64,000 bases of DNA from Pseudofrankia inefficax (GTDB taxonomy: Bacteria; Actinomycetota; Actinomycetes; Frankiales; Frankiaceae): assembly GCF_000166135.1 (NCBI RefSeq), contig NC_014666.1, positions 5,580,001 to 5,644,000 on the forward strand. Direction: 5' to 3'. A program made the position numbers and the translations under genes. Below, piece by piece: positions 27,141 through 36,247 of this stretch (positions are counted from its first letter, which is position 1; each line of letters opens with the position of its first letter). The notes below the pieces were generated by a model. It did no database searches. It had not been told where the DNA came from and saw only the letters and a list, made by a program, of their open reading frames with translations.

Positions 27141-27533
27141 CTACGCGGTCGCGCGGATCGGTGGAGTCAGCGCCTGACCAGCCCTGGTCACCAGCCGCGC
27201 CATCTCGAAGGCGATCAGCCCCGGGTCGGCGGTCCCGGCGGCGGAGACGGCCAGGCACGCGCCGTCGCCGATCGCGGAGACGAACAGGTAGCCACTGTCC
27301 ATCTCGACGATCGTCTGGCGGACGTCGCCGCCGTCCATGTACCGGGACGCGCCGAGCGCCAGCGAGCGGAAGCCGGAGGCGACGGCGGCGATCTGGTCGC
27401 CGCCCTCCCGGCTGAGTGCCGCCGAACGGGCGAGCTGCAGGCCGTCGGCCGACAGCGCGACCGCCCAGTGGACGTCGGCGATCCGCCGCTCCAGGTCGTT
27501 CAGCAGGAAGTCGAGGTTACCGGTGGGTGGCAT
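27141..27533 (-). CDS. cvnB: Roadblock/LC7 domain protein CvnB
   Basis: 130 residues of one roadblock/LC7 fold: LDFLLNDLERRIADVHWAVALSADGLQLARS, then GGDQIAAVASGFRSLALGASRYMDGGDVRQTIVEMDSGYLFVSAIGDGACLAV. Such proteins regulate the GTPase, as MglB does for MglA. ATG 27533 has AAAGGA six bases upstream and overlaps the CvnA gene by 17 bp; the ATG at 27551 has no ribosome site. Confidence 0.95.
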   Translation of the reverse strand: MPPTGNLDFLLNDLERRIADVHWAVALSADGLQLARSAALSREGGDQIAAVASGFRSLALGASRYMDGGDVRQTIVEMDSGYLFVSAIGDGACLAVSAAGTADPGLIAFEMARLVTRAGQALTPPIRATA

Positions 27534-30270
27534 CGCCAGTCCTTTCGTCATCGCGGGCCGCGGGCAGTCCCTGCCCCTGCTGGAAACCGGCGCGGAACGA
27601 GGTCACCAGCCGTCGGGCCTTGTCCGGGTCGGGCTCGTTGCGGGCCGGGCCGCCGGGCGCGGGTACCGGGCGGCCGCCGCGCAGCGCCTCGGAGAGGTTC
27701 GCGCCTCGCCGCCGATGGGGCAGGTGGCCCAGCGGCGGGTCCCCCGGCACCGGCCGGACCGCGCGGGGTGCCGGGAGGTCCGGAACGGGGACGGGCAGGT
27801 GCGCAGCGGGGACAGGCCTGGGTGGCACCGACCGGGTTGGGGGCGGCGGTGGCGGTGGCGGCACGGCCACCGGTCGGGGCACCGCCCTCGGGGCGGCCGG
27901 CGGCGGAGCCGGTAGTGGAGCGGTCGGCGGCGACTGGGGCGCCACCGGCACCGGGCCGCGGGTCCAGTCGGCGGCGACCATGTCGAAGACGGGCAGCCCG
28001 TCCGTCCGGCCGCCGGGCGCTCCGGCCGGGGCACCGTTCCCAGGGCCATGCGGCCCACCGTTGGGAGCGCCGTTCGCAGCGCCGTTGGGGGCGCCGTTGC
28101 GCGCGGGCGGCGGGGCGAAGAAGGCGGCTCGGACCACCGCGGCCTCCGGCACGTCGTCGGCGTCGGCGAGCGGCCTGGGCCGCCGGTCGACCGGTCGGTC
28201 GTCCAGACGGTCGGCCGGTCGAGGCTCCTCGTACACGCCGCTCGGCCAGACCTCCTCGCCGGGCCGGCCGCGGATCGGCATCGGCGGCAACGGCGGCTCC
28301 TCGTAGCCGGCGCCGACCATGTCCAGCCGGTCGAACGCGTTCATCCGGGCCAGCGCGGCCTTCAGCGGCTCGTCGTCCGGCACGTCCGGGGTGTCGACGA
28401 GGTCGGCCTCGGCGAGCACGTTCGACGGCAGCAGCGCGATGGCGGTCACGCCGCCGTACGGGTTGCGGGCCAGCTGCACGGTGATCTGGTGGCGGGCCGC
28501 GAGGTTCGCGACGACCCACAGGCCGAGCTTGTCGCCCTCGGACTCGGAGTTGAACGGCGGCGGGTCGGCCAGCCGGCGGTTGAGCTCGGCCATCGTCGCG
28601 GGGGCGATGCCGACGCCGCGGTCCTCCACCTCGACGGCGACCCCGGTGCCGACCCTGCTGCTGGTGACGAGCACCGGCGTGCGTTCCGGGGACATCTGGC
28701 AGGCGTTCTCGATCAGCTCGGCGAGCAGGTGGATCAGGTCGCCGACGACCGGGCCGACGAGCCGGTCGTCCACGGTGGTGGACGCCTCGACCCGGGTGTA
28801 GGACTCGACCTCGGCGACCGCGGCCCGCATCGAGTCGATCACCTTGACGGGCGACCGGAACACCCGGGACGGCCGGCCGCCGGACAGCGCGATCTGGCCC
28901 TCGACCTCGCGGCGCATGCGGGTCGCGAGGTGGTCGAGGCGGAACAGCCGCTCCAGCATGTCCGGGTCCTGCTGGTCGCGCTCCAGGTCGGTGATCAGCT
29001 TGAGCTGGCGGTGGATCAGGGCCTGGCTGCGGCGGGCCAGGTTGCGCATCGACGAGGACAGCGAGTGCTGGGCCGCGACCTCCGTCGCCGAGTTCACGGC
29101 GGCGGTGTAGACGTCGTGCAGCGCCCGGGCGACGTCGCCGATCTCGTCGTCGGACTCCAGGTCGGAGTTGTCGTCGAAGTCCTCGGCCAGTGGCCGGCGG
29201 GCCCGGATCGCGGCGGTCACGGCGGGCAGCCGCTCCTCCGCGACAGCCACCGCGCCCTCCCGCAGCGCCCGCAGCTGGCGGACCAGCCGCTGGGCGATCA
29301 CCACGGACACGCCGATCGCGACGGCCATGATCGCGGCGGCGGCGAGCGCGACCAGCCAGGCCCGCGCGGTGGCCGCGGAGGCCAGCGAGCTGCTTCGGTT
29401 GGTCAGGTCGGTGGTGATCTGCGCCTCGACGGTGCGGAGACGGTCGATCTCCGTGGTGACCGTGGCCTTCCACACCTCGGGATCGATGTCGATCGCCTGG
29501 CCGGACTGGGCCTCGGTCAGCACCTTGTCCCGGATCGCGACCGCGGGCGTCCTGGCCGGCGCGACCTGCTGGTCGTAGAACTGGCGCTGCCCGCTGTCGG
29601 CCGCGGCGTTGAACTGCGACAGCCAGGCGGCCTCGCCCCCGACCGCCGCCCGGATTCGGGCGACGTTGTCGGCGACCTGGTCGTGCAGGAACACCGTCAG
29701 CGCGACGTAGCCGCGCTGCTGGGCGACCTGCTCGGTCAGGTTCGAGATGGCGGTCAGCGCGGTGACCGTGCGGGCCACCTCCTGGTCGCTGGTGCCGACG
29801 CCGACCTGGGCCGCGGTCACGCCGAGCCAGGCCGCGACGATGCCGTTGTAGGTGTCACCGACCCCGCTGATGCCGGCCGTCTTCGCGTCGATGCTCTTGC
29901 GCACCACGGACAGCTGGCCCATCTGCTTCTCCGCCGTGGCCAGCGCGAGGCGCAGCCGCGGGTCGTCGGGGAAGCTGGCGGCCTGCACCTGGGCGAAGGC
30001 CTTGTCGACGGGCGGGCGGGCCGCGGAGTTGTCGGCCGAGCCGACGCGGTAGGCCGAGGCCACCCACGTCGAGGCCGTGTACCGCTCCTGCCCCAGCGCC
30101 CGGATGAGCCTGTTGACCTGGATCGTCAGCTCGGCCGCCGACCTGGTCCTGGAGGCCGCGTGCGCGGTGCGCACCTGCGCGGCAATCAGGAACGCGCTGA
30201 GCGCGACGACGGTGAGAAGCGGCACCACCAACGCGGCGGCGAGCCGGTACCGAACCGGCCATCGCTCCAT
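27517..30270 (-). CDS. cvnA: Conservon sensor kinase-like protein CvnA with NIT sensor
   Basis: A 917-residue membrane protein: helix 1 at about 10-32, an outer all-helical nitrate/nitrite-sensing-type domain (33-300), helix 2 around 310-335, a HAMP linker, a coiled dimer helix, and a HATPase domain (about 480-630; ELIENACQMSP and VEDRGVGI). The dimer region reads LDHLATRMRR, normal for CvnA proteins. The long Pro/Arg-rich tail (650-917) is disordered and binds unknown partners. ATG 30270 follows GAGGGGAG and replaces the GTG at 30291. Autokinase activity is not certain in this family. Confidence 0.93.
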   Translation of the reverse strand: MERWPVRYRLAAALVVPLLTVVALSAFLIAAQVRTAHAASRTRSAAELTIQVNRLIRALGQERYTASTWVASAYRVGSADNSAARPPVDKAFAQVQAASFPDDPRLRLALATAEKQMGQLSVVRKSIDAKTAGISGVGDTYNGIVAAWLGVTAAQVGVGTSDQEVARTVTALTAISNLTEQVAQQRGYVALTVFLHDQVADNVARIRAAVGGEAAWLSQFNAAADSGQRQFYDQQVAPARTPAVAIRDKVLTEAQSGQAIDIDPEVWKATVTTEIDRLRTVEAQITTDLTNRSSSLASAATARAWLVALAAAAIMAVAIGVSVVIAQRLVRQLRALREGAVAVAEERLPAVTAAIRARRPLAEDFDDNSDLESDDEIGDVARALHDVYTAAVNSATEVAAQHSLSSSMRNLARRSQALIHRQLKLITDLERDQQDPDMLERLFRLDHLATRMRREVEGQIALSGGRPSRVFRSPVKVIDSMRAAVAEVESYTRVEASTTVDDRLVGPVVGDLIHLLAELIENACQMSPERTPVLVTSSRVGTGVAVEVEDRGVGIAPATMAELNRRLADPPPFNSESEGDKLGLWVVANLAARHQITVQLARNPYGGVTAIALLPSNVLAEADLVDTPDVPDDEPLKAALARMNAFDRLDMVGAGYEEPPLPPMPIRGRPGEEVWPSGVYEEPRPADRLDDRPVDRRPRPLADADDVPEAAVVRAAFFAPPPARNGAPNGAANGAPNGGPHGPGNGAPAGAPGGRTDGLPVFDMVAADWTRGPVPVAPQSPPTAPLPAPPPAAPRAVPRPVAVPPPPPPPPTRSVPPRPVPAAHLPVPVPDLPAPRAVRPVPGDPPLGHLPHRRRGANLSEALRGGRPVPAPGGPARNEPDPDKARRLVTSFRAGFQQGQGLPAARDDERTGDATHR

Positions 30271-31085
30271 GTCCACTCCCCTCACCGGCACGCAAATGCC
30301 GCAAATCGGGCAGGCAATGCCGGAGCCGACCGCGAACGGTCGAAGGAGTCCCGAGCCGCAACAGGAATGGTCTCGGTGGGGCTATGGCCGCTGGCGCCTA
30401 CACGGACGGGGGACCACCGCGTGGGTGCCGAAAGCCGGCCCCGGCGTGGCCGAACATAACCGGTCACCAAACGTGCGCATAGGTCGCGGATGTGGCCAGA
30501 GTCCGCCAACTTTTCGTGACATGGCGTGACCCCGCCACCCGGGAGCGACGGCGGGCGGCCAGAACGACGCACGGCGGCGGCCCCGGCGAACCCCCAGCAC
30601 CGGTCGCCGGACGCCCGCGGAAGGCGCCCAGTTCACCGCTGCCGTCGATAGACAGTACGGAGAGTTAGACACCTTCGCGATGACGCAACGTTTGACAGGA
30701 AGCGGCCACCTCCGGCGTCAGCCCCCGAGCCGTGCGCCAATCCCAGGCCCCGGCCGCGACAGCCAAGGGCCCGACGGCGACAAACACGACAAACCCAACC
30801 CGGGAACGACCAGCTCCCACGCAGTGGGCGCGCCACGCGACACGCCGAGTACGGGGCGCAGTGACCCATACGTGGCGCGATCACGCCAGGTTGTCCTGAC
30901 CACGCCAATTACGGACCATAGGGATAGCACCGACCGGCGCAATCGCGGTACCGTCCGCGCACACCAAGCAGCTGGCCGTGGGCCAGCCACCACCGTCCCC
31001 TGCCCCGGAGCGCGGTGCGACGCAACACCGACCGTCGTCAGGACCAGACCAGACCAGACCACAACGACTCGTAGAAGAGCACCAA
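30271..31085. other. Large divergent intergenic region
   Basis: About 815 bp with no gene that I can support: the open frames here lack start signals or coding character. It should hold the promoters of the conservon (minus) and the LuxR-type gene (plus). Visible structure: a GGCG-N6-CGCC inverted repeat near 30870 and a short CCAGA pentamer run at about 31042-31060. Confidence 0.5.
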
Positions 31086-32078
31086 GTGAGCGACCTGGAC
31101 CTGGGGTTCCTCGGCCTCAGCCCCACCGGCCTCGCGATCTGGGAGCAGGTGGCGCTGCACCCGTTCTCGTCCGCCGACGCCATCGCCGAGCTGCTGGGCA
31201 CCACCTCCGAAGAGGTGGAGGCCGAGCTGCGCGCCCAGATGGAGCGCGGCCAGGTCCGCTGCGTCGGCGGCACGTGGGTCGCTCAGGACCTCGCGGCCTG
31301 GCTGGATGCCCTGCATGCCCGGGAGCAGGCCGAGCAGGCGACCGCCGCCGCCGCGCGGGCCCGGCAGCGCGCCGACCTGCTGCGCAGCCACCTGCCGTCG
31401 ATGCACCGCCAGGGCACCCGCAAGCTGGTCGGCGGCGACGGCAGCGAGATGATCAGCCACGCCGACGTGAGCGTCCGCATCGTCGAGCTCATCGAGCAGG
31501 CCACCCACAGCCTGCGCTTCATGCTGGCCGGCCTGATGAGCTTCGGGCAGAACACCCCGGTGATCGAGGCGATGATCCGCGCGGCCGGCCGCGGCGTCCA
31601 GCTCAGCAGCGTCTGGACGCCCGAGTGCATCGAGGCGGCGCGGCGCGGCGCGGCCGGGCGGCTCCCTCCGCTCGGCTGGGTCCGGTCCAACCCTGACGTG
31701 CCGTACCGCGCCGTCCTCAAGGACGACGAGTCGATCCTGGTCCAGCGCTTACCCAACGACCTCAGCAGCGGCGCTCTCGTGATCACCCACCCGCCGACCG
31801 TCGCCCTCTACGCCCAGCAGATCGACGCACTGTTCGCCGACGGGGAGCACCTCGTCCCGTCGGACCCGGCCGAGTTCCGCCAGCGCCAGAAGGACAGCCA
31901 GATCATCCAGCTGATCGCCGCCGGCACCACCAACAAGGGGATCGGCGCCCAGATCGGCTACTCCGAACGCACCGTCCAGCGACGGATCAGCGAGCTGATG
32001 GCGAAGTACGAGGCCAGCAGCAGGATCGAGCTGGTCGTCAAGGCCGGCGATCTCCTCCCTCCGTCTCAGTCAGCCTGA
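31086..32078 (+). CDS. Transcriptional regulator with TrmB-like N-terminus and LuxR-type HTH
   Basis: A 330-residue regulator. The N-terminus (10-65) is winged-helix/TrmB-like (SPTGLAIWEQVALHPFSSADAIAELLGTTSEEVEAELRAQMERG). The middle (about 125-260) has a phospholipase-D-like regulatory fold (VELIEQATHSLRFMLAGL). The C-terminus (265-320) is a LuxR-type HTH (IIQLIAAGTTNKGIGAQIGYSERTVQRRISELMAKYEASSRIELV). GTG 31086 is used. Similar Streptomyces proteins are pleiotropic regulators. It faces away from the conservon across 815 bp and could control it; this is not shown. Confidence 0.85.
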   Translation: MSDLDLGFLGLSPTGLAIWEQVALHPFSSADAIAELLGTTSEEVEAELRAQMERGQVRCVGGTWVAQDLAAWLDALHAREQAEQATAAAARARQRADLLRSHLPSMHRQGTRKLVGGDGSEMISHADVSVRIVELIEQATHSLRFMLAGLMSFGQNTPVIEAMIRAAGRGVQLSSVWTPECIEAARRGAAGRLPPLGWVRSNPDVPYRAVLKDDESILVQRLPNDLSSGALVITHPPTVALYAQQIDALFADGEHLVPSDPAEFRQRQKDSQIIQLIAAGTTNKGIGAQIGYSERTVQRRISELMAKYEASSRIELVVKAGDLLPPSQSA

Positions 32079-32158
32079 ATCGATGACCTGGCGGCCGGCG
32101 CCACCCCGGAACGGTGGCACAGCGTAATGACCCACGACGCAAAGCGAGGCTGACGAGG

Positions 32159-33031
32159 ATGAGAACGACGAAGCGACCCGAGCATCCCGTCCTCGTGGCC
32201 GCCCTGGCCGGCGGCGTCGCGGCGGCCACCGGCCTGCTCACGGCTGGGCCGGCCTCGGCCGCCGACGTCTCGCCGACCCCGCCCCCGCCGACGGCCACGG
32301 CGCCGGCGGGCACGCCGGACGACGCCCCGACCAGCATCACCATCCCCGCCTTCGTCCTGACGCCGGTCGCCTCGCCGGCCGCGACCAGCCCGGCCGCCGC
32401 AGGGACCGACGCGCCGGCCCCCAGCGTCGCGCCGACCCCGGACGCGTCCCGGACGCCTTCGACGCCGAACTCCCCCACCACCAGCGCCGCGCCCACCAGC
32501 CCGGCCCGGCCGACCATGCCGACCCGCCCGACGACCCCGGTCCGGCCGACGACCCCCGCCAGCCCGACCGACGCGCCCGTCGCCGAGCCCACCGCCGCCC
32601 CGACCACAAGCCCGGCCCCGTGGACGCCGACGGTCGTCGACAGCGGTCCGGCCGCCGAGCCCGCCGCCGGCGGCCAGGCCGCGGCCCCGACGAGCACCGG
32701 CTGGCCGAACCTGGCCCCGCCGTACAGCTCCGTGCCGACCGCGGGGCCCACGGCGGAGCCCACCGCCGGGCCCACCGCGACGCCCACGTCGGCGCCGGCA
32801 CCCGCCGCGGCTCCCGCGCCGTCGGCGCCAGCCGCGTCCGGCGCCGCCCAGGTCGTCCAGCGCGGCGACTCGCTGTGGACGATCGCCGCCCGCCACCTCG
32901 GCCCGGGTGCGACCGACGCCCAGATCGCGGCCGAGTGGCCGCGGTGGTGGGACGCCAACCGGGCCCTGATCGGCTCCGACCCGAACCTGCTGCACCCCGG
33001 CGAGCAGCTGCAGTCGCCGGCAGCGGCCTGA
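32159..33031 (+). CDS. Secreted Pro/Thr-rich protein with C-terminal LysM domain
   Basis: 290 residues. Signal peptide 1-35 (basic start, ALAGGVAAATGLL core, ASAA cleavage), a Pro/Thr/Ala low-complexity stalk of about 180 residues with PTAEPTAGPTA repeats, then one LysM-type domain (VVQRGDSLWTIAARHLGPG...WPRWWDANRALIGSDPNLLHPGEQL) that binds peptidoglycan. ATG 32159 gives a proper signal peptide; the GTG at 32114 would not. The pseudokinase gene starts 8 bp after its stop, so the two are likely one operon dealing with the cell wall. Confidence 0.88.
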   Translation: MRTTKRPEHPVLVAALAGGVAAATGLLTAGPASAADVSPTPPPPTATAPAGTPDDAPTSITIPAFVLTPVASPAATSPAAAGTDAPAPSVAPTPDASRTPSTPNSPTTSAAPTSPARPTMPTRPTTPVRPTTPASPTDAPVAEPTAAPTTSPAPWTPTVVDSGPAAEPAAGGQAAAPTSTGWPNLAPPYSSVPTAGPTAEPTAGPTATPTSAPAPAAAPAPSAPAASGAAQVVQRGDSLWTIAARHLGPGATDAQIAAEWPRWWDANRALIGSDPNLLHPGEQLQSPAAA

Positions 33032-33039
33032 CCGGTCCG

Positions 33040-34536
33040 ATGCCGCCACCGCGCGCCCAGACGGGCCAGCGCCCGCAGACCGGGCCCGCCGACCCGCCGC
33101 CGTCGGTGCCCGGGGTGGCGGCCCTCGGCCCGTCCTCGGGCGACGCGGGCGTCGGCCAGGACTGGGCCGGCACGTGGGAATCCGGCGACCTGCCCTGCAC
33201 GGTCCGGCTGACCCGGGTCCCGGCCGGCCCGGCCGACCGGGAGAACGCGACCGACGCCGCCCGCCGGCTCACGTCGCTGAACCATCCCCATCTGGTGCCC
33301 GTCCTGGCCGTCCTGGAGACCGACCGCGGCCTCGCCGTCGTCTCGGCCGCGGTGCCCGGCGCGGTGAGCCTGCGCCGGCTGCTCGCCCAGCGCGCGCAGC
33401 TGGAGCCGGGTGAGGCCGTCACGGTCGGCCTTCCGATCGCGCAGGCGCTCGCCGCGGCGCACGCGCTCGGCCTCGGGCACGGCAGCCTGACCGCGGCCGA
33501 CATCCTGCTGGAGCCGAACGGCCGGCCGCACCTCATCGGGGTCGGCATCGCCGAGCTCGCCGTCCCGCGGCCCGGGCCGGACCCGGTGACCGGGCCGGCC
33601 GACGTCTACGCGCTGGCCGGCCTGCTGCGCGACGCGATCAGCGGCGCCGCCGGCCCGGACGCCGCGGCGGTCGCCGTCGTCGCCGCGACCGCGCTGGTGC
33701 CGGAACCGGCCAAGCGGCCAACCGCCGCCCAGCTGGCCGACGCCCTGGCCCACAGCACCCGGCCCCTCCCGGTCCAGCTCGCCGCCGCGCCACCCACTCC
33801 GGCCCCCACGCCTCCAGCCCCGCCAGCCACACCCGCCCCGCCGGCCGCTCCCGTCGCGCCGCCTGCTCGCCCCCGTCCGGCGGGTGGCGCGACGGCTCCC
33901 GGGCCGCGCCCCCCGCGGCCACGCCAGCCCGCGGACAGCCCCGCCGACGCGCCCGTGAGCCTCACCTGGGCGCCGCGCGGGCCCACGGCGCGGGTGCGCC
34001 CCAGCCGTCGGCCGTCCGGGCGCCAGCTCGCCGTCGGGGCGGCGACCGTCGCGGCGGCGGTGATCGCCGTCGCCGTCATCGCCACCATCGTGGCGCACCT
34101 CGCCAGGCCCTCCGGTGGCTCCGGTGCCGCCGCGCCTCCGAGCCAGTCGGTCGAGCAGGCCTGGACCGGCATCCTCGCCGGGCTGGAGACCGCCCGCGGC
34201 CGGGCCTTCCAGCAGGCGGACCCGGCGGCGCTCGACAACGTCGACCAGAACGGCAGCGCTGTCTACAACGCCGATCTGGCCCTGATGCACGACACCACCA
34301 GCAGGGGGGCGCACGTCTCCCAGCTGACGACCCGCATCCTGGCGCTGCGGGTGCAGCAGACCAGCGCGGACCAGGTCTGGCTGGTGGTCACCGAGCAGAC
34401 CGGCGCGTACGACTTCCTCGGCGCCGACGGGTCGGTGCTCGCCCACCAGGACGCCGGTGCCCCCGCCCGCAGCAACGTCACCCTCGTGCGCACCAACGGC
34501 GGCTGGCGGATAGCCGAACGCGTCCCCGTCAGCTGA
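33040..34536 (+). CDS. Membrane-anchored Ser/Thr pseudokinase
   Basis: 498 residues. The N-terminal 250 residues follow a protein-kinase fold (LNHPHLVPVLAVLETDRGLAVVSAAVPG, then DVYALAGLLRDAI and KRPTAAQLADAL), but the catalytic residues are gone: HRDxKxxN reads GHGSLTAADI, DFG reads GVG, and no VAxK Lys is seen. A Pro-rich linker, a basic segment and one membrane helix (about 327-350) lead to an outer domain of about 140 residues. It may bind rather than phosphorylate, as the pseudokinase part of mycobacterial MviN does. It is coupled to the LysM gene. Confidence 0.82.
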   Translation: MPPPRAQTGQRPQTGPADPPPSVPGVAALGPSSGDAGVGQDWAGTWESGDLPCTVRLTRVPAGPADRENATDAARRLTSLNHPHLVPVLAVLETDRGLAVVSAAVPGAVSLRRLLAQRAQLEPGEAVTVGLPIAQALAAAHALGLGHGSLTAADILLEPNGRPHLIGVGIAELAVPRPGPDPVTGPADVYALAGLLRDAISGAAGPDAAAVAVVAATALVPEPAKRPTAAQLADALAHSTRPLPVQLAAAPPTPAPTPPAPPATPAPPAAPVAPPARPRPAGGATAPGPRPPRPRQPADSPADAPVSLTWAPRGPTARVRPSRRPSGRQLAVGAATVAAAVIAVAVIATIVAHLARPSGGSGAAAPPSQSVEQAWTGILAGLETARGRAFQQADPAALDNVDQNGSAVYNADLALMHDTTSRGAHVSQLTTRILALRVQQTSADQVWLVVTEQTGAYDFLGADGSVLAHQDAGAPARSNVTLVRTNGGWRIAERVPVS

Positions 34537-34875
34537 GTACCGCCCTCGCCGCGGCCCATAAGCTCGGCGAGCCGGCTCATTGTTAGTTTTTCTACGTTGA
34601 TGTCGATTTCATTAATAGGTATTGTCAACGATGGCCCTGCCTCGAGCCTCTCCGATCCCCTGACCAGCCCCGTCAGGGGAGCCCGCGGCAGGGCCGACCC
34701 CTGGGACGACACGGCCGGCCGGCAGGCCCTCGACGCCGTAGTGGATCTTCGACGCCCGAGAGCGGCGTACACCCAGGCGCGGGCACCCTCACTACGATGA
34801 GCAAGATCCTGTCCAGCGAGGACAGGCAGCGGCAGCCGTGCCCGCACGGTTCGTGTCGCCCAGAAAGGATCCACC
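34537..34875. other. Intergenic region with probable TetR-gene promoter
   Basis: No gene. The AT-rich block at 34580-34632 holds a promoter-like pair (34597-34625). A CCCCGTCAGGGG hairpin near 34667 could end the upstream operon. Confidence 0.5.
34597..34625 (+). promoter_or_regulatory. Candidate sigma-70-type promoter
   Basis: TTGATG, 17-base spacer, TATTGT. Flanking GTTGA and TCAAC arms at 34596 and 34624 make the element an inverted repeat as well, so a repressor could sit over the promoter. It would start transcription about 250 bp before the TetR gene. Confidence 0.45.
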
Positions 34876-35580
34876 GTGTCCGAAGGAACCGACCGCGTCG
34901 AGCAACGGGCGGCCATCCCGAACGCCACCAGGGGCTGGCAGGGCGCGCCCAGGAGCAAGCGGCGCGGAACCGGGCGCACCAGCCGGGGCCGCCAGACCCG
35001 GGACCAGCTGCTCGACGCGGCCCGCGTCGTGTTCGAACGCGACGGCTTCCTGCAGGCCCGGGTCGCCGACATCTGCGACGAGGCCGGCGTCTCGCACGGC
35101 TCCTTCTACACGTACTTCGTCTCCAAGGAAGAGATCTTCCGCACCCTCGTCGACTCGATCGAGCTCGATCTGCTCACCGTCGAGCCCGCGTCCGACAACG
35201 ACCACGACCCGGTCGAGCGCATCCGGGCGGCCAACGAGCACTACCTGCGGGCCTATGCCGCCAACGCCGGGATCATGCGGGTGATCCACCAGGTCGCCAC
35301 CATCGACGTCGAGGTCTGGCGCATCCGCTTCCAGCGCCAGGACGCCTTCGCGCACGCCATCGAGCGACGGATCCGCCAGCTCCAGGCCGACGGCCTGGCC
35401 GACCCGGCCGTCGAGCCCTACTACGCGGCCCAGGCGCTCGGCGGCATGGTCGCCTACTTCGCCGAGCTGCTGTTCAACGCGCACGACCCGGTCGAGGCCG
35501 ACCCCGACACCGCCATCGAGGCGCTCACCCGCATCTGGATCAACGCCCTCGGCATCGGCGACCGCGGCCCGCGCGCCTAG
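34876..35580 (+). CDS. TetR-family transcriptional regulator
   Basis: A 234-residue regulator with a basic N-terminal extension (1-40), then the HTH RQTRDQLLDAARVVFERDGFLQARVADICDEAGVSHGSFYTYFVSKEEIF and a helical ligand domain with two aromatic-rich segments. The GTG at 34876 follows AGAAAGGA. It is followed 31 bp later by a membrane protein gene, which may be its target or partner. Confidence 0.9.
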   Translation: MSEGTDRVEQRAAIPNATRGWQGAPRSKRRGTGRTSRGRQTRDQLLDAARVVFERDGFLQARVADICDEAGVSHGSFYTYFVSKEEIFRTLVDSIELDLLTVEPASDNDHDPVERIRAANEHYLRAYAANAGIMRVIHQVATIDVEVWRIRFQRQDAFAHAIERRIRQLQADGLADPAVEPYYAAQALGGMVAYFAELLFNAHDPVEADPDTAIEALTRIWINALGIGDRGPRA

Positions 35581-35611
35581 CGGTCCGCGGTCGCCGACAA
35601 GAGAGGACCGG

Positions 35612-36148
35612 GTGGACGCGCAGGACCGCCTAGACCGACCGGTCGCGGCCCGCCATGGGTGGCGCGCCGGCCTGCTGCTGCTCGCGCGCAACCCGGCCGG
35701 GTCGATCTACGGAACGGTCCTCGCCGACTCGGTGCTCGCGGTCGAGGCGGAACGCCAGACGACGCTGCGCGACCTGATCTACGCCGAGCTCGTCACCGTG
35801 ATCATCTACTGGCTCGCCCACGTGTACGCCGAATTCCTCGGCTCCCAGCAGGGTGTCGGGCGTCGGGGCTGGCCGCGCCGGCTGGCCGAGACCATGTCCC
35901 ACGAGTGGTCGCTGGTCACCGCGTCCTTCGTCCCGCTGCTCGCGGTCCTGCTCGCGTCGGCCGCCGGCGCGTCCGTGCAGACCGCGTCGCTCGCCGGCAT
36001 GTGGACGGGCGTCGGCGCGCTGGTCCTGTGGGGCGAGATCGCCGGCCGCCAGAGCGGCAGCGGCACCTGGGCCTCGCTGGCCTACGGCCTCGTCTCGGGC
36101 GCGTTCGGCGTCGCCCTCATCCTGCTGCGGGTCCTGCTGCTGCACTGA
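35612..36148 (+). CDS. Unknown integral membrane protein
   Basis: A 178-residue protein with about four membrane segments (around 24-46, 60-80, 105-125 and 155-176). The second contains IYAELVTVIIYWLAHVYAEFLG and the third SLVTASFVPLLAVLLASAAG. Many actinobacteria have a similar protein next to a regulator; no function is known. GTG 35612 follows AGAGGA. It is probably co-transcribed with the TetR gene. Confidence 0.75.
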   Translation: MDAQDRLDRPVAARHGWRAGLLLLARNPAGSIYGTVLADSVLAVEAERQTTLRDLIYAELVTVIIYWLAHVYAEFLGSQQGVGRRGWPRRLAETMSHEWSLVTASFVPLLAVLLASAAGASVQTASLAGMWTGVGALVLWGEIAGRQSGSGTWASLAYGLVSGAFGVALILLRVLLLH

Positions 36149-36247
36149 CCCCGCCGGACAAGCCGCGCACCGGGCGTGTGATCGCCCCGAGCGCGAGACC
36201 CGACCATCGACACGTTGACCGCGATACGTGTTGATCAATTGCGGGTA

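Noticed and set aside
30680-31696. Open frame at the start of the LuxR-type gene region.
   Set aside because: It runs into the out-of-frame coding of the regulator and has no family features or ribosome site.
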